From assembly GCA_035420085.1 (NCBI GenBank), contig DAOLUH010000016.1, positions 1 through 64,000 of the forward strand: 64,000 nucleotides of DNA, given 5' to 3'. The translations under genes and the position numbers were made by a program. Within the stretch, counting starts at the first letter, position 1; each line of letters opens with the position of its first letter. This DNA is from DSWT01 sp035420085. GTDB taxonomy: Bacteria > Chloroflexota > Anaerolineae > B4-G1 > SLSP01. The notes beneath the pieces were generated by a model. That model made no database searches. It had not been told where the DNA came from and worked only from the letters and a program-made list of their open reading frames with translations. This document shows positions 27,058 to 36,026 of this stretch, in pieces.

Positions 27058-27101
27058 AGCGTAAAACGTAAGGGAGCATTTACGTTTCACGTTTTACGCT
27101 T
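27058..27101. repeat. AGCGTAAAACGTAA inverted repeat
   Basis: AGCGTAAAACGTAA (27058-27071) pairs with the words TACGTTT and ACGTTTTACGCTT (27081-27101). It lies between the radical SAM and Memo-like genes and may act as an mRNA processing or stabilising element. Confidence 0.65.
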
Positions 27102-27132
27102 CACATCCTACGTTAAGTCAAGGAGGATAACT

Positions 27133-27936
27133 ATGGCTAAGACGATCCGTCCTGCTGCTGTGGCTGGCATGTTCTACACTGACGCGCCGAACGCTTTGCG
27201 CAGAGACATCAACGACTATATGCACCAGGCTACGCCGCCGGCGCTGACCCATGTGCGGGCGGTGATTGCGCCGCACGCGGGCTACGTGTACTCCGGGCCG
27301 GTCGCCGCGTTTGCCTACAAAGTGCTGGCCGCGCAGCCCGCACCCCCAAAACGCATTTACTTGATGGGGCCATCCCATCGCGTGTGGTTTTCTGGCGTCG
27401 CGCTGGCGGACTATAGCGCCTTCAGCACACCCCTGGGCAACCACCCGTTGGATGTTGAAAAGATTGAGGCTTTGGCGTCGTCCGGCGACCCGTTTGCCGC
27501 GCGCAATGCGCCGCACGCGCCGGAGCACTGCCTCGAAGTCCACATCCCCTTCTTGCAAGTTATCTTCCCCGATGTCCCCGTCATTCCGATGCTCTTTGGC
27601 GATGTGGATGCGGCGTTCGTCGGGCAACGCCTGAATGAGGCGCTGGAGGCGGAGGATGTGATCATCGTCAGTTCTGACTTGAGCCATTATCACGACAACC
27701 GGACGGCGCACACCCTCGACCGGCAGTTCATCAACGCGGTCTTGGAAGGCAAACCGCGCGAGGCTGCGCGCGGTGAAGCGTGTGGCCAGGCTCCCGCCGT
27801 CGCACTGATGACGATTGCGGAGAAGCGTGGCTGGCAGCCGCATCTGCTGGACTACCGTACCTCTGGGGATATTCGCGGCGACACATCGCAAGTCGTAGGC
27901 TATGCAGCTATCGCTTTTGTGGAGGCAGCGCAATGA
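27133..27936 (+). CDS. amrB: AmmeMemoRadiSam system protein B (Memo-like)
   Basis: A 267-residue member of the Memo family, related in fold to extradiol dioxygenases (LigB). Conserved points seen are APHAGYVYSG (near 41-50), LMGPSHR (near 77), EHCLEVHIPFLQ (near 133-144) and SSDLSHYHD (near 180), which carry the His and Asp residues of the presumed metal site. Human MEMO1 is a copper/iron-linked redox protein; the bacterial role is unknown. AAGGAGG is placed correctly before ATG. It overlaps the next gene by ATGA, so the two products are made together. Confidence 0.9.
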   Translation: MAKTIRPAAVAGMFYTDAPNALRRDINDYMHQATPPALTHVRAVIAPHAGYVYSGPVAAFAYKVLAAQPAPPKRIYLMGPSHRVWFSGVALADYSAFSTPLGNHPLDVEKIEALASSGDPFAARNAPHAPEHCLEVHIPFLQVIFPDVPVIPMLFGDVDAAFVGQRLNEALEAEDVIIVSSDLSHYHDNRTAHTLDRQFINAVLEGKPREAARGEACGQAPAVALMTIAEKRGWQPHLLDYRTSGDIRGDTSQVVGYAAIAFVEAAQ

Positions 27937-28508
27937 CGACCGAACCTTTGAACACCGAAGAACGCGCCTACCTGCTGACCCTGGCCCGCGACACCATCAC
28001 GGAAGCAACCGGACGCAAGCCTGTCGGTAAGCGTCCACCGGCGCCGCCCCGCCTCAACGAACCTGGCGCTGCGTTTGTCACCCTGCACACGCGAGATGGC
28101 GAGCTGCGCGGCTGCATCGGCTCGCTGATGGCGCACCGGCCTCTGGTCGAGGACGTGCGCGAGAACGCCCTCGCCGCCGCGTTCCGCGATCCCCGTTTTC
28201 CCCAGGTGAAAGCCGCCGAATTACCGAACATCGTCATCGAAGTCTCGGTGCTGACCGCGCCGCAGCCGTTGGACTTCGACGGGGCGGACGACCTCATCCG
28301 CAAGCTGCGGCCACACGTTGACGGCGTCATCATCGAGCGCGGCTGGAACCGGGCGACGTTCTTGCCGCAAGTGTGGGAACAATTGCCATCGCCGGAGGAA
28401 TTCTTGACCCACCTGTGCTATAAAGCCGGGTTGCCGGGCAATGCCTGGCGCTGGCCCGACCTCGAAGTTTCCATCTACCAGGTGGAAGAATTTTCAGAAA
28501 AGGTTTAG
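27933..28508 (+). CDS. amrA: AmmeMemoRadiSam system protein A (AMMECR1-like)
   Basis: A 191-residue AMMECR1-domain protein. The family signature LRGCIGSL is at about 54-61 (DGELRGCIGSLMAHRPL), with DPRFPQV and the C-terminal TFLPQVWEQLPSPEEFL segment also typical. The ATG lies within the stop of the Memo-like gene. The proteins of this family have a compact alpha-beta fold with a conserved Arg-Gly-Cys-Ile-Gly loop suggestive of catalysis, but the substrate is unknown. It completes the three-gene system. Confidence 0.9.
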   Translation: MTTEPLNTEERAYLLTLARDTITEATGRKPVGKRPPAPPRLNEPGAAFVTLHTRDGELRGCIGSLMAHRPLVEDVRENALAAAFRDPRFPQVKAAELPNIVIEVSVLTAPQPLDFDGADDLIRKLRPHVDGVIIERGWNRATFLPQVWEQLPSPEEFLTHLCYKAGLPGNAWRWPDLEVSIYQVEEFSEKV

Positions 28509-28588
28509 CGCCTTCACTGCGCAACCTTCCATCGAAGACTGCGTAATAGAAATAGCATCATCAATCCAATGACAAAGATGGAGGGACA

Positions 28589-29089
28589 ATGAATACTGAA
28601 AATGAAGTCGTAAACGTAACACCCGAAGCTGCCCATGCGCAGCCCGGATCAAATCCTGTGCCACCGGCTGGCGCGCCGCAGCCGCTTTCGCCCGCCGACG
28701 AGCGCACCTGGGCGATGCTGGCGCACCTGAGCGTCTTGCTCAACCTCGTGACCGGTTTTCTGGGGGTCGGCGCAGCGCTGCTGATCTACTTGATCTACAA
28801 AGATCGCTCGCGCTACGTGGCCTACCAGGCGATGCAGGCGTTCCTGTTCCAGTTGCTCTTCTGGGCGGGCGGCGGCGTGTTGATTGGCATCATGTGGGCC
28901 GTGGTTGGCGCGTTGAGCGCGATTCTGGTGGGCATCCTGTTGATCCCCATCGCAGCGATCCTGACGCCGGTTCTACTGGTCTTCCCCATCATCGCCCTGG
29001 TCTACGGGGTCATCGGCAGCATCGAGACGTCGAATGGTAAGGACTTCCGCTATTGGCTGATCGGCGACTGGGCCTTGAACCTGATGTAG
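28589..29089 (+). CDS. Tic20-like (DUF4870) membrane protein
   Basis: A 166-residue protein with a proline-rich cytoplasmic N-terminus of about 35 residues, then LSPADERTWAMLAHLSVLLN, the typical DUF4870 opening, and four spans. YVAYQAMQAFLFQLLFW is the Tic20-like H/Q-containing segment. Function unknown; similar proteins are often found next to envelope genes. Its 3-prime end overlaps or abuts the start of the WecG/TagA gene, suggesting a coupled pair. Confidence 0.75.
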   Translation: MNTENEVVNVTPEAAHAQPGSNPVPPAGAPQPLSPADERTWAMLAHLSVLLNLVTGFLGVGAALLIYLIYKDRSRYVAYQAMQAFLFQLLFWAGGGVLIGIMWAVVGALSAILVGILLIPIAAILTPVLLVFPIIALVYGVIGSIETSNGKDFRYWLIGDWALNLM

Positions 29090-29841
29090 TCACCCTGATG
29101 GGGGTGCCGGTTCACGACGTCACGACGGACGAAACGCTGGCGTTCGTCCACCAATGGATTGCCGAAGGGGGCGCGCACCAAATCGCCACCGTCAATCCGG
29201 AATTCTTGATGAAAGCGCGCAGCGATGCAACGTTCAGGGCGACCCTGCAAAGGGCCGCCCTTTGTATTCCCGACGGGATTGGCGTGGTATGGGCCGCGCG
29301 GCTGCGCGGCAAACGTCTGCGCGAACGGGTGGCCGGGTCCGACCTGGTGCCACGGCTCTCGGCGGAAGCGGCGCGGCAGCATTGGCGCGTCTTCTACCTG
29401 GGCGCAGCGCCCGGTGTGGCGGAAAAGGCGGCGGCTATTCTGGCGGCTCGGTATCCTGGGTTGATCGTGGCAGGCTGTTACGCCGGTTCGCCTGCGCCCG
29501 AAGAGGAAGAAGACATCGTCGCGCGGGTGCGCGCTGCGCAGGCGAACATCCTGTTCGTGGCGTATGGCGCGCCGAAGCAAGACCTGTGGCTGGAGCGGAA
29601 TCTGGCGCGCACCGGAGCCGCCGTCGGCATCGGGGTTGGTGGATCGTTCGACTTTATTGCTGGCGTGTCGCGGCGCGCACCGCAGTGGATACAACGCCTC
29701 GGCCTGGAGTGGTTCTACCGGCTCGCACGCGAGCCGTGGCGCTGGCGGCGGCAACTGGCGCTGCCGCACTTCGCGTGGCTGGTGCTCACGGAGCGCGATG
29801 CCCTCCGTGACGGCGCTAAGCCCGCCCCAAAAAGCGCCTGA
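29053..29841 (+). CDS. WecG/TagA/CpsF family glycosyltransferase
   Basis: A 262-residue GT26 enzyme, which adds an N-acetylmannosamine-type sugar to a lipid-linked intermediate in surface polymer synthesis. Family motifs are MGVPVHDVTTDE, TVNPEFLMKA, CIPDGIGVVWAAR, FYLGAAPGVAEKAA and FVAYGAPKQDLW. The start is uncertain. TTG at 29053, with AAGGA nine bases upstream, gives the full first strand but overlaps the membrane protein gene by 37 bases. ATG at 29098 would remove part of that strand. The 3-prime end overlaps the convergent HEAT-repeat gene by 26 bases. No other surface-polymer genes adjoin it. Confidence 0.85.
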   Translation: MADRRLGLEPDVVTLMGVPVHDVTTDETLAFVHQWIAEGGAHQIATVNPEFLMKARSDATFRATLQRAALCIPDGIGVVWAARLRGKRLRERVAGSDLVPRLSAEAARQHWRVFYLGAAPGVAEKAAAILAARYPGLIVAGCYAGSPAPEEEEDIVARVRAAQANILFVAYGAPKQDLWLERNLARTGAAVGIGVGGSFDFIAGVSRRAPQWIQRLGLEWFYRLAREPWRWRRQLALPHFAWLVLTERDALRDGAKPAPKSA

Positions 29842-31084
29842 GCCAGGAAAGCTGTTTTTTCGTTGGCTCAGGGCATGTCGCAGCCTCTACCGGTGTTTCC
29901 TTTTTGCTCTGTTCACAATTGTGGAGCGCGCGTGTTGCCGCGAACGCCACGTGTCCTACTTGATCCTGCGACAATTTCTTCAATGCGAGCTGCACTGCGG
30001 GTGTATTGCCGTCCAGCGAACTGAGCGTGTATGCTAACGCGGCGCGCAGGTAGGCGTTGGCGTCATCCACCAGAGGCAGCAGTTGTGGGATCAACCGCTT
30101 GTCGCCCAGCAATCCTAACGCCTCGACCGCCGCCGGTCGCACGAGGGGACTGGAATCATTGTGAACCATCGAGAGCAGCAGGGGAACGGCCGAGGCATCG
30201 CCCAGGTTGCCGGCGGTCAGCGCGGCGACGCGGCGCAGGCGCGGATCCGGTGAGGTCAGAAATTCACGCACGGCTGGCACCGCCTCCCGATACTTAATTC
30301 GCCCCAAGCTCTTGAGCGCGGCCAATTGCAAGTTAATGCTCTTGTCGGATAATGCTTCCAGCAACACCGGCCCGCCTTCGGTCCCCCCGATCTGTCCCAT
30401 TGCGCCAGCCGCCAGTGAGCGCGCGCCCACATAGCCACGCACCACGTCGGCCAGGATCGGGATCGCTGCTTTGGACTGCAAATCTCCCAGGGCGACAACC
30501 AGCGTTTTTACGACGGGCAAATCGCGTTGGCTCGGCGCGGCCAGGTAGGCCTGGAGCATATCAACCATCCGTGGGGCGGCCTCTTCGGTGCGCAGACGCC
30601 GCAGCGCGATGAGCACCGTGCGGCGAATCCGCAGATCAGGCGTCGCCAGGAGGGGGAGCAGCACCGCGCCCATGTCGGGGATGTCGAGTTTGCCGATGGC
30701 GTTAATCGCCGCGCGACGGACGTAGAAATTGCCGTCGTTCAGGGCGTTGAGGAGCGCGCCCTGCGCCTCTTTCGCCTGCATCTGCCCCAGGGCAATCGCG
30801 GCGGCGCGGCGCACGAACGAACAGGGGTCATGAAGCGCGTCCATCAACGGGAAGATGGCGGCGCTGTCACCGATGTGGCCCAAAGCCTCCGCGCTCGCGC
30901 TGCGCACGTAGGTATTTACATCTTCTTTCAGAAGTGTGATAAGATGGGACACAGCGCAGTCGGTTTTGAGTTTTCCTAACTCCTGGACTGCCTGCGAACG
31001 CTGGCGTGGATTTGGGCTTTTAAGGTTATCAATACATCGCTGTTCAGAAAAATTCACAGGTGGGAAATCATCATTATTACTCAA
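29816..31084 (-). CDS. HEAT-repeat (PBS lyase-type) protein
   Basis: A 422-residue solenoid of about ten HEAT-like repeats of 30-33 residues, each with the pattern VRxAAAxALGxxG (for example VRRAAAIALGQM, VRSASAEALGHIG, VRPAAVEALGLLG). There is no signal peptide and no catalytic motif, so it is likely a cytoplasmic protein-protein scaffold. I use TTG at 31084 because AAGGTG is eight bases upstream; a GTG at 31093 overlaps that ribosome site. The tail (KKQLSWLRRFLGRA) is basic. The gene is convergent with the glycosyltransferase gene and shares its last bases with it. Partner unknown. Confidence 0.8.
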   Translation of the reverse strand: MSNNDDFPPVNFSEQRCIDNLKSPNPRQRSQAVQELGKLKTDCAVSHLITLLKEDVNTYVRSASAEALGHIGDSAAIFPLMDALHDPCSFVRRAAAIALGQMQAKEAQGALLNALNDGNFYVRRAAINAIGKLDIPDMGAVLLPLLATPDLRIRRTVLIALRRLRTEEAAPRMVDMLQAYLAAPSQRDLPVVKTLVVALGDLQSKAAIPILADVVRGYVGARSLAAGAMGQIGGTEGGPVLLEALSDKSINLQLAALKSLGRIKYREAVPAVREFLTSPDPRLRRVAALTAGNLGDASAVPLLLSMVHNDSSPLVRPAAVEALGLLGDKRLIPQLLPLVDDANAYLRAALAYTLSSLDGNTPAVQLALKKLSQDQVGHVAFAATRALHNCEQSKKETPVEAATCPEPTKKQLSWLRRFLGRA

Positions 31085-31190
31085 GGTGCTCACCTTTATT
31101 CTTTATTGGCTAGGTTCTCAACCAAGCGTATCAAGTATAGCACAATGAGGGAAAAAGAACAATATCTTGCCGGAAAAATTCACCTGACAG

Positions 31191-31375
31191 TTATCCACAG
31201 CCTCAGACTGTATTCTGACTTTATCCGGCGTGATGTAAAAATTCCCCACTCAACCTCTGTGAGCAAGGCTAACAGGGGGGCAGTGTGTTGTAAACTGCGA
31301 TATTTTGTCCCATCAATGCGCCTTTTTCCCCACCGCACCTCTACGACCCAAACGCGTCTGGTATCCTGTGGATAA
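31191..31375. other. pair of perfect DnaA-box sequences in a gene-free region
   Basis: TTATCCACA occurs at 31191-31199 on the plus strand, and its exact complement TGTGGATAA at 31367-31375. A near match, TTATCCGGC, lies at 31221. They fall in the 548-base stretch 31085-31632, which has no convincing gene and is AT-richer than its surroundings. gyrB lies about 5 kb downstream, but no dnaA or dnaN is in the window. Two boxes are too few to call an origin; they may be a DnaA titration or regulatory site, or chance. Confidence 0.4.
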
Positions 31376-31546
31376 CTGGTATATAACTGTGGAGAGCAAT
31401 AAAATTAGCATACGGATCATTTTGAATCCAGGAGCCGAAAAAGCGGAACCAATCGCGCAAAATTGGCGTCTTATAAGGACGGATCGGTTTACTGTGCTAG
31501 AGGAAACGTCGGTGTTACCGCATGCCATGCAGGCACGATAATGTCT

Positions 31547-31611
31547 GCCACAGAGCGCAGAGAACACAGAGTTAATTTCCCTATCTCTGTGAACTCTGTG
31601 TCCTCGGTGGC
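31547..31611. repeat. CTCTGTG-type imperfect inverted repeat, copy 2
   Basis: Left arm GCCACAGAGCGCAGAG through AGAGTTA (31547-31574), right arm TCTCTGTGAACTCTGTG through GGTGGC (31584-31611). It ends 22 bases before the PA14 protein gene, so it lies in that gene's leader. Same family as 25933-26000 and 45930-45996. Confidence 0.75.
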
Positions 31612-31632
31612 AATTTTTGAAGGAGGTTACAG

Positions 31633-33339
31633 ATGCAAAAGCCATTGTGGATGACGCTGTTTGTTGTGTTGACGATGTTGGCGAGTATCTGCGGATCACG
31701 CCCGGTGTTGAGCGCCGGCGAGTGGTACGCTGAGTACTACAACAACGTCGCCTTGTCTGGCAGCCCAACTCTCACCCGCTACGAGACTGGATTGCACTTC
31801 GAGTGGGGAACCGGCAGCCCGGGCGCCGGTATTCCGGCTGACAATTTTTCGGCCCGCTTCACTCACGACGAATGGTTCGAGGGCGGCACGTACCGCTTCT
31901 CGTATCGCTCCGATGATGGAATGCGCCTGTGGATTGACGACGCGCTCATCATTGACGACTGGCGCGACCGCGAGGCCACCTGGAGCACCGTCAACCAGTA
32001 CGTAGCGCCGGGTACGCATCGTGTGCGGGTGGAGTATTATGAACATAGCGGCGGCGCGGCGTTACAAGCTGCCTGGGAAAAGGTGAGCGGCGGCGCGACC
32101 TGGCGGGCGGATTACTATAACAACCGGACGCTTGCCGGTTCGCCCGTGTTGACCCGCTATGATGCCGCGATTGACTTTGATTGGGGCGCCGGCAGTCCCG
32201 ATGCGAAAGTGCCTGTGGATAACTTTTCCGTGCGGTGGACGCGCACACTCGGCTTTGAAGCCGGAACATATCGCTTCTACGCCAGTTGTGATGACGGTGT
32301 CCGTATCTACGTGGATGGGCGCGGCATCGTGGATTACTGGCAGAACCAAAAGCTGCCCAACACCCGCTCCGGCGACATCGCTCTGGGCGCCGGCCAGCAC
32401 AGCATCACCGTCGAATATTACGAGGAGGGCGGCGAGGCAAGCGCCCATGTCTGGTGGAACCGGTTGGATACGTTGAAAGGGTGGGAAGGCCGCTACTTCG
32501 ACAACCGCGAGCTGCGTGGCGGCCCGGCGCTGATCCGCGACGATGCCGAGATCAACTTTGATTGGGGCCAGGGCGCGCCTGCCAACTGGATCCCCAGTGA
32601 CAATTTCTCCGTGCAGTGGATTCGCCAGATCAACTTCGCGCCGGGACTGTACCGTTTCAACGTGCGCTCCGACGACGGGATGCGCCTGTGGATTGACGAC
32701 GCCAATCTGCACATGAACTACTGGCAATCCCAGGATTATGTCTGGCGTTACCAGGATTGGCATTACCTGGAAGGCCCGCATACGCTGCGCCTGGAATACT
32801 TCGAGGCCGCCGGCAACGCCCGCATCCAGTTCTGGTGGGACTACGCGGCAACCATTGAGGCGGCGCAGGCCATGCCCCCTTCGCCCAACTACGGTTTCGC
32901 TAAAGCGCCGACGCCGGTTTCCGCCGCGCCCGCGCAGCCATCGCCTGCGCAGCCAGGCGCGCCGCTCCCCGGCCCGTGGCAAGGGGAATACTTCGCCGGG
33001 CGCGATCTCGCCAAGACGCCGGCGCTGGTGCGCACCGACGCCGCCATTGATTTTGGTTGGGGACGCGGCGCGCCCGCGCCAGAGATCCCGATAGACCAGT
33101 TTGCCGTGCGCTGGACGGGCACGTTTACCTTTGAGGCCGGGCGCTATCGCTTCACGACCACGACCGACGACGGCGTGCGCGTCTACGTGGATGACCGCCT
33201 GGTGCTCGATAGCTGGCGTCCGATGCGCGGAACGCGCTACGCCACAGTCAATCTCACCGCCGGGCAGCATACCGTGCGCGTCGAATACTTTGAAGCGACG
33301 CAGGCCGCGAAGGCGCAAGTGACGTGGAAGAAGCTATGA
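31633..33339 (+). CDS. secreted protein with four PA14 domains
   Basis: A 568-residue exported protein with a signal peptide ending near residue 28 (VLSAG). Four PA14-type beta-sandwich repeats begin near residues 31, 157, 284 and 449. Each opens W(Y/R/E/Q)-x-x-Y(Y/F) and carries FDWG, DNFSVRW and the SDDG(M/V)R(L/I)(W/Y)(I/V)DD core that binds calcium and sugars in known PA14 lectin domains. A Pro/Ala-rich linker (about 420-448) separates the fourth. There is no enzymatic domain, so surface carbohydrate binding is likely. GAAGGAGG lies before ATG. Its stop overlaps the next gene (ATGA), coupling the two exported proteins. Confidence 0.85.
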   Translation: MQKPLWMTLFVVLTMLASICGSRPVLSAGEWYAEYYNNVALSGSPTLTRYETGLHFEWGTGSPGAGIPADNFSARFTHDEWFEGGTYRFSYRSDDGMRLWIDDALIIDDWRDREATWSTVNQYVAPGTHRVRVEYYEHSGGAALQAAWEKVSGGATWRADYYNNRTLAGSPVLTRYDAAIDFDWGAGSPDAKVPVDNFSVRWTRTLGFEAGTYRFYASCDDGVRIYVDGRGIVDYWQNQKLPNTRSGDIALGAGQHSITVEYYEEGGEASAHVWWNRLDTLKGWEGRYFDNRELRGGPALIRDDAEINFDWGQGAPANWIPSDNFSVQWIRQINFAPGLYRFNVRSDDGMRLWIDDANLHMNYWQSQDYVWRYQDWHYLEGPHTLRLEYFEAAGNARIQFWWDYAATIEAAQAMPPSPNYGFAKAPTPVSAAPAQPSPAQPGAPLPGPWQGEYFAGRDLAKTPALVRTDAAIDFGWGRGAPAPEIPIDQFAVRWTGTFTFEAGRYRFTTTTDDGVRVYVDDRLVLDSWRPMRGTRYATVNLTAGQHTVRVEYFEATQAAKAQVTWKKL

Positions 33340-34775
33340 GCCATAAGCTGCGACGTTTGACCCTCCTGCTGTTGACACTTGCTATGAGCGCGTGCGGCCT
33401 GCCGAAGCACGTACCGCAGGCCGCGCCGCCGACTATCCCGGCGACGGCAACGGCGGCTGCGACGGCGACGGTTGCGCCAACCGCAACCATTCTGCCGACG
33501 CTGCCGCCGACCTTCACGCCGGCGCCCACGCCGACGCAGTCGCCACGCGATGTGGTTGTTGCGCAGCTTATGCCAGCGGCGCAGGCGACGCTCTCGGCAG
33601 ACTGGATCGCCAGCCGTCCTCCCGCCTTCGATGCGGAGAAGGACACGCTAGAAGGATGGGTGCGGGGATACATCCAACTCATCACCGCTATGCTCAACGC
33701 CACGGGCGACGTGGACGCGGTGTTGGACCAGTTAATTGCCTGGTTGCCCGCGGACAGCACCTATGAGGGGCCGCGCCCGCCCAACGCCTGGGCTACCGCC
33801 CGCGACTTGAACGCCGATGGCGAGGATGAGTGGCTCATCAGCGTCCCCGCCCGTGACCTGGCCTGCGGGATGACGTTCTGCCCCGGCTACCTGCTGGTCT
33901 TTCACCAGCGCGCCGGCCTGTTTGTACCGGCCTCCATTATCATCGCCGACGAGCGCGTGTGGGAAGTTTCTTTTCCAAACTTGCTGACGGTCGCCGACAT
34001 CAACGCGGATGGAAAGCTTGAAGTGGTGATCGAGTCCCACGAGTGCGGCGCGCACACGTGCTTCACGTCGCTGCTCATCGGGCAATGGGATGGGCAACGC
34101 TGGTATGATCTGGCCGCCGCTCCGATCATGCAAGCTTATACCGACTATACGTTGGCGGATGACGATGGCGATGGCATCCTGGAAGTGGTCATGCACGGCG
34201 GGATGTTCGGCTCGGTGGGGGCGGGATTGCAACGCCAGCACACCTTGCGTTTTGATTGGCGCGATGGCGCGTACCGTCTCGTCGAAGATACGCCCGATCC
34301 TGACCCGCACCCCTATTTCCAGATGCTCGACGCCAACACAGCGCTGGCGAATGAGGACTGGGACACGGCGCTCGACCTGGCGCTGTCTGTGATCAACCAC
34401 CCCGGCATCTACACAGATGAGGGCTGGTTGACTGCCGAAGCCTGGGCGCGCATCGTTGGATATGCGACGGTTGAGGCCATGCTCGTCTATGCAGAGCGCG
34501 GCGATGTGGCGGCGTTGCGTCAAGTTCACGCTGACCTGCTGGCGCGGACGGATGGCGCGCCCAATACCCTCTATGCTGCTGCTGCCGGATATGTGCTGGA
34601 AGTCTACGAGGCCACCGACGACGCGCTGGCAGCCTGTCTGGCGGTGGAGAGCTTCATCGGCGACCGCGTCGAAGCTGCCGCGTTCTTCGATTGGTATGGG
34701 TATGGCACTGAACGCTTCACGCTGGATCGCATCTGTCCGCTAGATCAGACGGCGGAGATAGGGCCTGAGCTTTAG
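33336..34775 (+). CDS. lipoprotein with VCBS/FG-GAP-like calcium-loop repeats
   Basis: A 479-residue lipoprotein with the lipobox LAMSAC near residue 22 and a Thr/Pro-rich linker (about 25-65). Three motifs of the DxNxDGxxE type are seen: DLNADGEDEW, DINADGKLEVV and DDDGDGILEVV. They are the Ca-binding loops of beta-propeller FG-GAP repeats. The last 150 residues are helical and resemble tetratricopeptide-like packing. The start is the ATG at 33336, overlapping the stop of the PA14 gene. No enzyme signature; probably an outer-face protein acting with the PA14 protein. The last of the two genes. Confidence 0.7.
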   Translation: MSHKLRRLTLLLLTLAMSACGLPKHVPQAAPPTIPATATAAATATVAPTATILPTLPPTFTPAPTPTQSPRDVVVAQLMPAAQATLSADWIASRPPAFDAEKDTLEGWVRGYIQLITAMLNATGDVDAVLDQLIAWLPADSTYEGPRPPNAWATARDLNADGEDEWLISVPARDLACGMTFCPGYLLVFHQRAGLFVPASIIIADERVWEVSFPNLLTVADINADGKLEVVIESHECGAHTCFTSLLIGQWDGQRWYDLAAAPIMQAYTDYTLADDDGDGILEVVMHGGMFGSVGAGLQRQHTLRFDWRDGAYRLVEDTPDPDPHPYFQMLDANTALANEDWDTALDLALSVINHPGIYTDEGWLTAEAWARIVGYATVEAMLVYAERGDVAALRQVHADLLARTDGAPNTLYAAAAGYVLEVYEATDDALAACLAVESFIGDRVEAAAFFDWYGYGTERFTLDRICPLDQTAEIGPEL

Positions 34776-34835
34776 GTTTTACGCCGTCGCCAACATTGGA
34801 AAGTCGGTGTTCAACGGCATCCTGCGGCTTAATGC

Positions 34836-36011
34836 TCAGGCGACGGGCAAGGTGAAATGGAACGCGGTCCCCTGGTTGACGCCGCTCTCGAACCAGATTC
34901 GCCCACCGTGTTGTTCGATGAGCATTTGGGAAATCGTCAGCCCCAATCCTGCGCCGGATGCGCCCGTCTCGCCGGCATTGCCCGCGCGGAAGAATGTGCC
35001 GAATACTTTCGCCTGATCCTCGTCCGGGATGCCGATGCCATCATCGGCGACGATGATTTGGAGATACCCCTTTTCTGCAGCCGGTTGCACGGTCACGTCA
35101 ATATGGCCCCCTTCGGGTGTGTACTTACTCGCGTTGCTGAGCAAGTTGGTGAGAACCTGGCGGACGCGCTCCTGGTCGCACAGCACCGACGGGATGGTCA
35201 CTGGGATGTGCGTTTGCAGTCTTTGCTTTTTTGCTGCAAACATAGGCGCATACTGGGTCGCCACCGCTTCGATCAAAGCGCCGATGTCGCATGGCGATAA
35301 TACGAGTTCGATGTGCCCGGTTTGCAGGCGCGTCAGATCGAGCAAGTTGTTCGCCGAGTCCAACATCCGATCCACGCTGGATTTCACAATCTTTGTAAAC
35401 CTGCGTTGCAGTTCGTTGAGGGGTCCCGCTTCGTCGCTCAGCAGCATTTCCAGGAAACCCAACATCGGCGTGAGGGGGGTGCGCAGCTCGTGCGCCGCGA
35501 CAGACACGAACTGCATCTTCATCTCGTTAAGATGTTGCAACTCGGCGTTGGCCTGAAGCAATGCCTCGTTTTGTCGGGTTAATCGAGATCGCAGCAACAG
35601 GGATTCGTTGCGCTGCTGGATCAGCTCTTGTTGCAGAATACCGGTCTCGGTTACGTCTTTGACGACGCACAGCACGCCCCCGCTCTGTCCTGTCGAATCG
35701 CGGTATGGCAGCAACAGCAGTTCCACGTAGGTTATTGTTTGATCGGCATGTTCACGGTTCATCATCGGCAAATGGTGCTGTGGAACCGTTCCGCTCAAAA
35801 TATCCTGGACGATCTTTTCGCTGCCGATCAATTCCGGGACAAGATCATAGAGTGTGCTCTCAGTTCTGTTCTGGGGAATACACATCATACCCAGGGGATC
35901 ATAGATTTCGACGAGCCGCAACGCTCTGTCGGTAATGGCGTAGGCATAACGCAACGCTTCGGCGATCAGTCGTCCGGCCTGGCGGTCAACACATGCGACG
36001 GAGAGATTCAT
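34836..36011 (-). CDS. PAS-type sensor histidine kinase
   Basis: A 391-residue kinase without membrane spans. Residues 1-125 are a PAS-like sensory domain (ITDRALRLVEIYDPLG, later VLCVVKDVTE), 125-165 a coiled coil, then HisKA with H174 in SVAAHELRTPLTP, and HATPase_c (LTNLLSNASKYTPEGG, DDGIGIPDED, GAGLGLTI). It has no attached receiver and no response regulator gene lies next to it. It starts 15 bases after the small GTPase gene on the same strand, so it belongs to a gyrB-GTPase-kinase run. The GTPase is its most likely partner, though no such pairing is proven. Confidence 0.85.
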   Translation of the reverse strand: MNLSVACVDRQAGRLIAEALRYAYAITDRALRLVEIYDPLGMMCIPQNRTESTLYDLVPELIGSEKIVQDILSGTVPQHHLPMMNREHADQTITYVELLLLPYRDSTGQSGGVLCVVKDVTETGILQQELIQQRNESLLLRSRLTRQNEALLQANAELQHLNEMKMQFVSVAAHELRTPLTPMLGFLEMLLSDEAGPLNELQRRFTKIVKSSVDRMLDSANNLLDLTRLQTGHIELVLSPCDIGALIEAVATQYAPMFAAKKQRLQTHIPVTIPSVLCDQERVRQVLTNLLSNASKYTPEGGHIDVTVQPAAEKGYLQIIVADDGIGIPDEDQAKVFGTFFRAGNAGETGASGAGLGLTISQMLIEQHGGRIWFESGVNQGTAFHFTLPVA

Positions 36012-36026
36012 AGCTTTCCTAGCGAC

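Noticed and set aside
31191..31375. Chromosomal origin of replication
   Set aside because: Only two boxes are present and there is no dnaA, dnaN or clear AT-rich unwinding element; kept as a possible DnaA site only.
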